From assembly GCA_002490245.1 (NCBI GenBank), contig PCNA01000013.1, positions 1-37,004 of the forward strand: a DNA stretch of 37,004 bases, in the 5' to 3' direction. The DNA comes from Candidatus Bathyarchaeota archaeon B24-2 (lineage in GTDB: Archaea; Thermoproteota; Bathyarchaeia; Bathyarchaeales; B24-2). Position 1 is the stretch's first letter, and each line of letters opens with the position of its first letter. The position numbers and the translations under genes were made by a program. The notes beneath the pieces were generated by a model, which saw only the letters and a program-made list of their open reading frames with translations, ran no database searches and had not been told where the DNA came from. Shown here piece after piece: positions 31,354 to 37,004 of this stretch.

Positions 31354-32157
31354 TTAAGCTTCCATACCCTGTTTTTTCTGGAGGATACGCTTTCTCCTCT
31401 GATAGGTTCTTATCCCTCTAAGCAAGTCGATCCTCCTTATTTCAGGCCAGTAAACGTCTATGAAACATAGGTAAGAGTCGCAGCTCTGCCAGATTAGGAA
31501 GTTGCTGAGACGCTTCTCCCCGGAAGTCCTGATCACTATCTGTGGAGGCTCTAAACCCCCGGTATAGAGGTGCTGGGTTATCATGGACTCGGTGATATCC
31601 TCAGGCTTCACCTTTCCCGCCTTGACCTTCCTCATTATCTCTTTGATGGCGTCTACTATCTCAGCCCTTCCACCATAGGCTAAAGCAACGTTGAGTAGGT
31701 AGGAATCGTAATTCTTGGTGGCTTCCTCAGCCTTCTCGATAGCCTTCAAAACCTTCTTCGGAAGCATGTTAAGTCTACCTATAACCTTGATTTTAACTCT
31801 GTTCCTGTGAACTAATTCGTCCTCGGCGAATTCATAGAGTTTCTTTTCGAAGAGTTCCATGAGCTTTTCGACCTCGACCCTCGGCCTATAAAAGTTTTCG
31901 GTGGAGAAGGCGAAGAGCGTTAAGTTTTTTATCTTGAGGTCTAGACACCATAAAAGAAACTCTCTAACCTTCTCTGCACCTACTTGGTGGCCGACGGTTA
32001 ACTCGCTGAAACCCATCTTCCTAGCGAACCTTCTGTTTCCGTCTAAGATCACGGCTAGATGCGATGGAATCTCCCCTCTCTTGACTTCCCTCTCTAAGTA
32101 ACTCTCATATACCCGATAGACGGGGCGAAGCATAAAACGTGTTATCGCCGCTAACAT
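31354..32157 (-). CDS. uppS: cis-Prenyltransferase (UppS/dehydrodolichyl diphosphate synthase type)
   Basis: 267 residues; extends isoprenyl diphosphate in cis to make the lipid carrier for glycosylation. HLAVILDGNRRFARKMG contains the catalytic Asp, followed by FAFSTENFYRP, and the C-terminal region has IRTSGEKRLSNFLIWQ and YWPEI. ATG 32157 has TGAGG upstream; the track TTG 32169 lacks a ribosome-binding site. It is divergent from tyrS. Confidence 0.93.
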   Translation of the reverse strand: MLAAITRFMLRPVYRVYESYLEREVKRGEIPSHLAVILDGNRRFARKMGFSELTVGHQVGAEKVREFLLWCLDLKIKNLTLFAFSTENFYRPRVEVEKLMELFEKKLYEFAEDELVHRNRVKIKVIGRLNMLPKKVLKAIEKAEEATKNYDSYLLNVALAYGGRAEIVDAIKEIMRKVKAGKVKPEDITESMITQHLYTGGLEPPQIVIRTSGEKRLSNFLIWQSCDSYLCFIDVYWPEIRRIDLLRGIRTYQRRKRILQKKQGMEA

Positions 32158-32260
32158 CTCCGTCCTCAAACGTCCGCGATAGCCGTTACAATATAATCGA
32201 CGAAACCTCTAAATTAATATTCCCAGAAGCCGATAGCGAACATTAAATGAGGACTAAAAA

Positions 32261-32269
32261 TTTTTAATG
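32261..32269 (+). promoter_or_regulatory. tyrS TATA box, leaderless mRNA predicted
   Basis: TTTTTAATG is centred about 30 bases before the GTG at 32295, and no Shine-Dalgarno sequence precedes that GTG. Initiation would fall on or next to the start codon. Confidence 0.5.
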
Positions 32270-32294
32270 TTCGATTTTAACTCTATGCTTTAGA

Positions 32295-33389
32295 GTGGTC
32301 GAGTTGGATAAGTCAGAGCGTCTCCGGCTGGTGTTAAGAAACGTCGAGGAAACAGTAACCAAGAGTGAGATAGAACGTCTTCTAGAAGAGAATCCACATC
32401 CACGCGCTTACTGGGGTTTTGAGTGCTCAGGCCTCATGCACATAGGCATGGGGTTGGTCTGCGGGTCGAAGATAAAAGACATGATAAAGGCTGGTTTCGA
32501 GTTCATAATCTACCTAGCGGACTGGCATTCATGGATAAACAACAAGCTAGGCGGAGATATGGAGAAGATAAGAATATGCGGCGAATACTTCAAGGAGTGC
32601 TTCACAGCTTTAGGTGTAGATCCTTCTAAAGTGAAGTATGTTTGGGCTTCAGACCTAGTAGGAGACGAGGGCTACTGGGAGAAAGTCATAAAGATCGCTA
32701 AGTCTGTGTCCCTTCAGAGAGTTTGGAGAGCCTTGCCTATTATGGGGAGGGAGATGAACCCCTCAGATATAGAGGCCGCTTGGATTTACTATCCGTGCAT
32801 GCAGTCGGCGGACATATTCCATATGGAACTGGACGTCGCCTGTGCAGGAATGGACCAGAGGAAAGCCCATATGCTCGCTAGAGACGTCGCAGAGAAGCTC
32901 GGTTGGAGAAAACCCTCCTGCATCCATACGCATCTACTCTTAGGCCTCCAAGGCCCGTCGAAATCGGAGAAAAGATTCGACGAAGACGCTAAGCTCAACG
33001 TCCAGATAAGCTCTAAGATGTCTAAGAGCCTCCCTGAAAACTGCATATTCGTCCATGACAGCCCCGAGGATATAGAGAGGAAGATAAGGAACGCGTACTG
33101 CCCTCCAAGACAGGTCGAAGGTAACCCTATACTCGAGATCGCCAAATACATAATCTTCGCTGAGGAAGGGAAGTTAACCGTCGATAGACCTGAGAAGTAT
33201 GGTGGGAAGATAAGCTTTAACAGTTTCTCCGAACTTGAAACGGTGTACTTGAAGGGAGACTTACACCCCTTAGACCTTAAGCTAGCGGTGGCTAAATCCA
33301 TAACCGAGATACTTAAGCCCGTTAGAGAACACTTCAGCAAACATCCGGAAAGACTTGAAGAAATGATGAAGATAGAGGTGACCCGCTGA
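32295..33389 (+). CDS. tyrS: Tyrosyl-tRNA synthetase
   Basis: 364 residues, class Ic. The HIGH-type motif is HIGMG in GFECSGLMHIGMGL, tyrosine-pocket segments are LADWHSWIN and YPCMQSADIF, DQRKAHMLARDVA is shared by archaeal TyrRS, and the second signature KMSKS is intact. The C-terminal YLKGDLHPLDLKLAVA segment is typical of TyrRS rather than TrpRS. The archaeal type is short, lacking the bacterial S4-like domain. GTG 32295 is chosen from promoter spacing. Confidence 0.93.
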   Translation: MVELDKSERLRLVLRNVEETVTKSEIERLLEENPHPRAYWGFECSGLMHIGMGLVCGSKIKDMIKAGFEFIIYLADWHSWINNKLGGDMEKIRICGEYFKECFTALGVDPSKVKYVWASDLVGDEGYWEKVIKIAKSVSLQRVWRALPIMGREMNPSDIEAAWIYYPCMQSADIFHMELDVACAGMDQRKAHMLARDVAEKLGWRKPSCIHTHLLLGLQGPSKSEKRFDEDAKLNVQISSKMSKSLPENCIFVHDSPEDIERKIRNAYCPPRQVEGNPILEIAKYIIFAEEGKLTVDRPEKYGGKISFNSFSELETVYLKGDLHPLDLKLAVAKSITEILKPVREHFSKHPERLEEMMKIEVTR

Positions 33390-33483
33390 AGAACGGTCGA
33401 AAAACGTGATAAGTACTTAAAGTTCGGATAACGTTAATATCTTGAAAGGGGATAAGTAATTAGCATAAGCGTCTGTTAGAGGA

Positions 33484-34635
33484 ATGTTGGAGATGGGTTC
33501 ATCGCAAACCCTTACTGCTAAATATATAATTAAAGCTAAATTTGAAGTTGAAGGCGTGGTCGAGAAGCCCGACATCATAGGAGCGGTTTTCGGTCAAACA
33601 GAAGGTTTATTTGGACCCGAATTAGACCTCAGAGAACTACAGAAGTCTGGTAGGATAGGGAGGATCGAGATAGAGCTGAAATCGAAGGGTGATAGAACTT
33701 ACGGGAGGATAATAATCCCGACGAGCCTCGATAAGGTTTCCACAGCCATCATAGCGGCGAGCATAGAAAGCATAAACCGGGTCGGCCCCTGCGCCTCCAA
33801 GATAACCCTAGAATGCATAGAGGACGTTAGGGAAGCTAAAAGAAAACAGATCATCGAGAGAGCTAAAAAGATACTTCACGACTGGACCATAGAGAGTTTG
33901 CCGACGGCGGAGGAGGTCTACAGAGAAGTTTCTGAAACCTTAAGGACGGCAAGGGTCGAGAAATATGGCCCTGAAGGCCTAACCTGCGGGCCTGAAGTAG
34001 ACTCGGCTAAAGAGATAATAATCGTCGAAGGTAGGGCAGACGTCATAAACATGCTGAAATGCGGCTACCAAAACGTGATAGCGCTTGAGGGCGCGAAGAT
34101 CCCCGAGACTATAATAAAGTTAACTAAGGAGAAAGAGGCTACAGCGTTGTTAGACGGAGATAGAGGCGGCGACCTGATACAGAAGGAGCTACTCCAAGTC
34201 ACGAACGTGAAGTATATAGCTAGAGCTCCCGAAGGAAAGGAGGTCGAAGACCTAACCCCAAACGAGATAGCTGAAGCTCTCAAGAACAGGAGACCCGTTG
34301 AGGAGTTATATAGGGAGGCCCGTAGGAGGGTCGGGAGGAAACTTGTGCCGAGAAAGATAGTGGAGATAGCGAAGGAGATCGAGGGAACCTTAGAGGCTGT
34401 TCTCCTAAACGAGAAGCTCGAGGAGATAGGAAGGCTGCCAGTCGGGGAGCTAGCCGAGAAACTTAAAGAGAAGGAGGGTGTGGAGACCATAGTGTTCGAC
34501 GGTGTGATAACTCAGCGTTTAGTAGACATAGCCGAGGAGAAAGGTGTAAAGTACATCGTAGCCGGGAGGATCTCGAACATCGTTAAACAACCGCTTAATA
34601 TGCATCTAATAACGTTCTCAGAGATCTATGGGTGA
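33484..34635 (+). CDS. dnaG: Archaeal DnaG-type primase / exosome subunit
   Basis: 383 residues. The N-terminal archaeal region (YIIKAKFEVEGVVEKPDIIGAVFGQTEGLFGPELDLRELQKSGRIGRIE) precedes a Toprim domain with IIVEGRADVINMLKCGYQNVIALEGA and TALLDGDRGGD, giving the catalytic Glu and the DxD. Archaeal DnaG binds the exosome through Csl4 and can make RNA primers. No zinc-binding N-domain of bacterial DnaG is present, as expected. It converges on polB with a 41-base overlap of coding ends. ATG 33484 or 33493 may be the start. Confidence 0.94.
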   Translation: MLEMGSSQTLTAKYIIKAKFEVEGVVEKPDIIGAVFGQTEGLFGPELDLRELQKSGRIGRIEIELKSKGDRTYGRIIIPTSLDKVSTAIIAASIESINRVGPCASKITLECIEDVREAKRKQIIERAKKILHDWTIESLPTAEEVYREVSETLRTARVEKYGPEGLTCGPEVDSAKEIIIVEGRADVINMLKCGYQNVIALEGAKIPETIIKLTKEKEATALLDGDRGGDLIQKELLQVTNVKYIARAPEGKEVEDLTPNEIAEALKNRRPVEELYREARRRVGRKLVPRKIVEIAKEIEGTLEAVLLNEKLEEIGRLPVGELAEKLKEKEGVETIVFDGVITQRLVDIAEEKGVKYIVAGRISNIVKQPLNMHLITFSEIYG

Positions 34636-36964
34636 GCGCCTGCTTTATCTCGACGCCGAAGATCTTTAGTATCCTCTCCACAGGAGGTACTATCTGCTTC
34701 CAGATATAATACTCTATGTCGACATCCTCGATAGAGGCCAAGTTGTATGGAATAGCCCTCTTATAGATCGGACCTGAACCCGAAATTATCACGTAACCCA
34801 CTTTATCCCCAGGATAGATGGTCCATCCCTTATCGATCAGTATCTTAGCTGCCTCTATATGTGGAGCGTTGACTTTATACTCTTCGATCGGTCTGGTAAT
34901 GGACTTCCAGATCACGAGGTCTTTCAGCGGAACCTTCCGTTCCCTAAGTTGAGATACGTATTCGACCACGAAGTCTCTAGCCTTATCCGGGGACTTCTCC
35001 TTCAGGATGATCTTTAAGACCTCCTCTTGAACCTTTTTGGCCGCTTCAGCCCAGTCTCCACGTACTATCTCGAAGCCTACATAGTCTAATCTTCCGTCCT
35101 TCAGTAAGCCGCAGTACCTTTTCTTAGCCTCCGTGAAGAGCACCCTAACGTAGACCTTGTCCGGCCTCAACTCTAAACCTAACTTCTTCCTAACTATGTC
35201 CAACAGTTTATCGACCTTGGCTTCATCGTACTCCACGAAGACGCTGTCTGTATCCCCGTAGATCACGTTCAGGCCTAACTCTTTGGAAAGTTCAAGGGTG
35301 CTTCGGATGATGTACCTCCCCCAAGCGGTAGCCGCTTCTGCGACAGGCTTGATGTACCACCTTGCACCCAACCAGCCAGCGTAACCATAAACCGCGTTCG
35401 TGATGACCTTTATCGCCTTCTGTCTAGCATCGTAAAGCCTATAGCTCGGGCTCCCCACGGCTAAACTTTTAAGTTTAACCCGCAGCTCGTCTCTAGCCGA
35501 GATGAGGTCTTCTAGAATCTTCTTGTATATCCCGGGAGGCTCCTTCAGAAACCTATGTCCAACTTCAGGAGCCACATACACCTTCTCTTCCGGAACGTCC
35601 GCTCCAGGCTCGACATACGTGTCTGGAGATATATTGTACTTTATCATTATGTTTGGATATAGGGACTTGAAGTCTAGGACCGCGATGTTTTCGTGTAACC
35701 CTTTCTTCGGTGTTAAGACCATCCCGCCCGCGTAGGGGAAGTATCTCCTCTCCACCCTCTTCGGCACGAGCTCCCCGAACCTCCTCGCCTCCCTTATCAA
35801 AAGCCATTCGACCCTGAAGCCGACGGCGGCTGAGCCTACGTAATCCATCGGAATACCTACTATATTCGCTAGCTGCATCGAGTAGTCTAGAATCTTATCG
35901 ACTATACTCATAACCCTCCTTGCCCTATCCATCGAGAACCGAAGTAGCTTAGGACGTTTCGACGGGTCGTCCCAATACCTCGCGAACTCCATTTCGTCTA
36001 TCGATTCTACTTCACCGCCTTCTGATATTCCCAGAAACTCGGCGAAGTTCTCTAAAGTCTTAACCTTAATCTCCCCGAACTCGTCGATGTAATCGAGTAG
36101 GTCTAAGTTTATCCTACCCGTAACCGACATGTGACCGTAAACGCTCCTATGAGGAATAGTCTCCGTCCTTCCCACATACAAGTTTACACCGTTCTTAGCG
36201 GCCCTCTCGATCAAGTAATCCCAGTATTTACTGTTCGTCGCATAGCCCGCGATTATATCTGGGTCGAATCCCCTCACGAAGTCCACGAAAGATTTGATCA
36301 GGGATTTCTCGTCGCCTCCGTTGAGAGAGAACTGTTCACTCTTACCGTCGCTCGTGATTAAGGATATTATAACGATGGGGTCTCTCTTGGGGACGGGTTC
36401 GCCTACCGTGCTGTAACAGACGACCGAGAAAGCCAGTATCTTCAGGGCAGGAGTTTCATGGATGTCGAGCGGCTTGAAAGGTGGTTTAACTAGGTAAACG
36501 GCGTCTACCTTAACTCCTTTCTCACCCTCTAGCTCTTCAACCTCTACCTCGTACCAGCTACATGGCCTTAAATCTCTGTCTATCAGATACCTCGCAGTAA
36601 ATCTTATATCGTCTTCGAGAACTTTATCGACCTTCCCCGTCTTTAAGAACCATTTGACGTGTTCTTCGACGGCCTCAGGCCTCGTGTAGGTCACCTTCAC
36701 GGCGTCTACGGGTTTTCCGAAATACCTCATCTTGCAGACTTCTAGCTCCACTACGTCGCTCATTAGCTCTCTATTCGACTTAACTTCCTCGATTATCTCT
36801 CTAGGCTCCGTTTTTTCCTTCGGTATGCAGTAGAAATAGGGTCTGAAGCCCCGGTCGATGAGGAGTATCCTCATGCCTTCTCTGTCGATCCCCCAGATCC
36901 AGACCTCTGGGCAGCCATCTCTAGCCTCATAGTTAACGTCTAGGAGCCAGAAGGCCTTTCTCAT
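34595..36964 (-). CDS. polB: Family B DNA polymerase with apparently inactivated exonuclease
   Basis: 789 residues. Polymerase motifs are intact: DFKSLYPNIM (motif A, Asp about 431), RQKAIKVITNAVYGYAGW (motif B) and IYGDTDSVFVEY (motif C). In the proofreading domain the Exo I DIE position reads FSVVC (residues 179-183), Exo II lacks the usual Asn and Asp (YATNSKYWDYL), and Exo III has Arg at the Asp position (FSMDRARR, residue 347). Family B replicases usually proofread, so this is probably a specialised or accessory paralog, possibly for repair or lesion bypass. ATG 36964 is the start; an AT-rich promoter region lies at the window edge. Confidence 0.93.
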   Translation of the reverse strand: MRKAFWLLDVNYEARDGCPEVWIWGIDREGMRILLIDRGFRPYFYCIPKEKTEPREIIEEVKSNRELMSDVVELEVCKMRYFGKPVDAVKVTYTRPEAVEEHVKWFLKTGKVDKVLEDDIRFTARYLIDRDLRPCSWYEVEVEELEGEKGVKVDAVYLVKPPFKPLDIHETPALKILAFSVVCYSTVGEPVPKRDPIVIISLITSDGKSEQFSLNGGDEKSLIKSFVDFVRGFDPDIIAGYATNSKYWDYLIERAAKNGVNLYVGRTETIPHRSVYGHMSVTGRINLDLLDYIDEFGEIKVKTLENFAEFLGISEGGEVESIDEMEFARYWDDPSKRPKLLRFSMDRARRVMSIVDKILDYSMQLANIVGIPMDYVGSAAVGFRVEWLLIREARRFGELVPKRVERRYFPYAGGMVLTPKKGLHENIAVLDFKSLYPNIMIKYNISPDTYVEPGADVPEEKVYVAPEVGHRFLKEPPGIYKKILEDLISARDELRVKLKSLAVGSPSYRLYDARQKAIKVITNAVYGYAGWLGARWYIKPVAEAATAWGRYIIRSTLELSKELGLNVIYGDTDSVFVEYDEAKVDKLLDIVRKKLGLELRPDKVYVRVLFTEAKKRYCGLLKDGRLDYVGFEIVRGDWAEAAKKVQEEVLKIILKEKSPDKARDFVVEYVSQLRERKVPLKDLVIWKSITRPIEEYKVNAPHIEAAKILIDKGWTIYPGDKVGYVIISGSGPIYKRAIPYNLASIEDVDIEYYIWKQIVPPVERILKIFGVEIKQALTHRSLRTLLDAY

Positions 36965-37004
36965 TTAGCAGACCAACCTTTCACTCATTTATGTTTAAGG
37001 GGAA

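Noticed and set aside
32789-33340. 183-residue minus-strand ORF inside tyrS
   Set aside because: Serine- and leucine-rich composition typical of an antisense shadow; the plus strand encodes KMSKS and other TyrRS motifs.
1-37004. CRISPR arrays, insertion sequences, prophage or tRNA genes
   Set aside because: No regularly spaced repeats, transposase, integrase or cloverleaf-like sequences were seen in any spacer; most spacers are too short to hold them.

Overview
The window is archaeal. It encodes diphthamide synthesis (Dph2), aIF5A, archaeal Pus10, Rpb4/Rpb11-type polymerase subunits (RpoF, RpoL), transcription factor S, Nob1, the exosome subunit Csl4, archaeal DnaG, a family B DNA polymerase, an archaeal TyrRS and SRP54. 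TATA-box promoters and some near-leaderless starts fit this. The gene set and the l21e-rpoF-DUF655-ksgA-hemK order, plus a DUF2153-like protein, point to the TACK side of Archaea (a Bathyarchaeia-like or other Thermoproteota lineage). This placement is inference. No tRNA, rRNA, CRISPR array, transposase or integrase was seen.

Layout. (1) 1-1860 is AT-richer with different codon habits. It holds the end of an unidentified ORF, a cysteine-rich four-helix membrane protein, endonuclease III, and a gene-poor stretch with nested inverted repeats and what looks like the tail of a methyltransferase. (2) 1860-9900 is an accessory block: LysE-type exporter, M20 dipeptidase, three paralogous nucleotidyltransferases in -/+/- arrangement, an ECF-type S component, TrmO and an MFS transporter. 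(3) 9900-25100 is a dense information-processing core: nob1-nadK, aIF5A, srp54-pus10-l21e-rpoF-DUF655, ksgA-hemK-like, a dCTP deaminase-family gene, uL16 (L10e)-ppsA, dph2-METTL5-like-csl4-rpoL, cupin, RNase III-like protein and TFS. (4) 25200-28550 holds a two-gene SufB/SufC system, a DUF2153-like protein and an MBL-fold enzyme. (5) 28840-37004 holds pyrG, a 34-codon ORF, an unknown membrane-anchored protein, a cis-prenyltransferase, tyrS, dnaG and polB.

How the genes fit together. Nob1, KsgA and the METTL5-like enzyme act on 16S rRNA; Pus10 and TrmO on tRNA; Dph2, the HemK-like enzyme and the hypusine substrate aIF5A concern translation-factor modification; RpoF, RpoL and TFS serve RNA polymerase; Csl4 and DnaG are both archaeal exosome partners. 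The most unusual observations are a PolB whose three exonuclease motifs all appear destroyed while its polymerase motifs remain, the cluster of three divergent nucleotidyltransferase paralogs of which only one seems to keep a third catalytic acid, an intergenic region with two near-identical TATA boxes and no gene, and the compositional boundary with a gene remnant at 1.4-1.86 kb.
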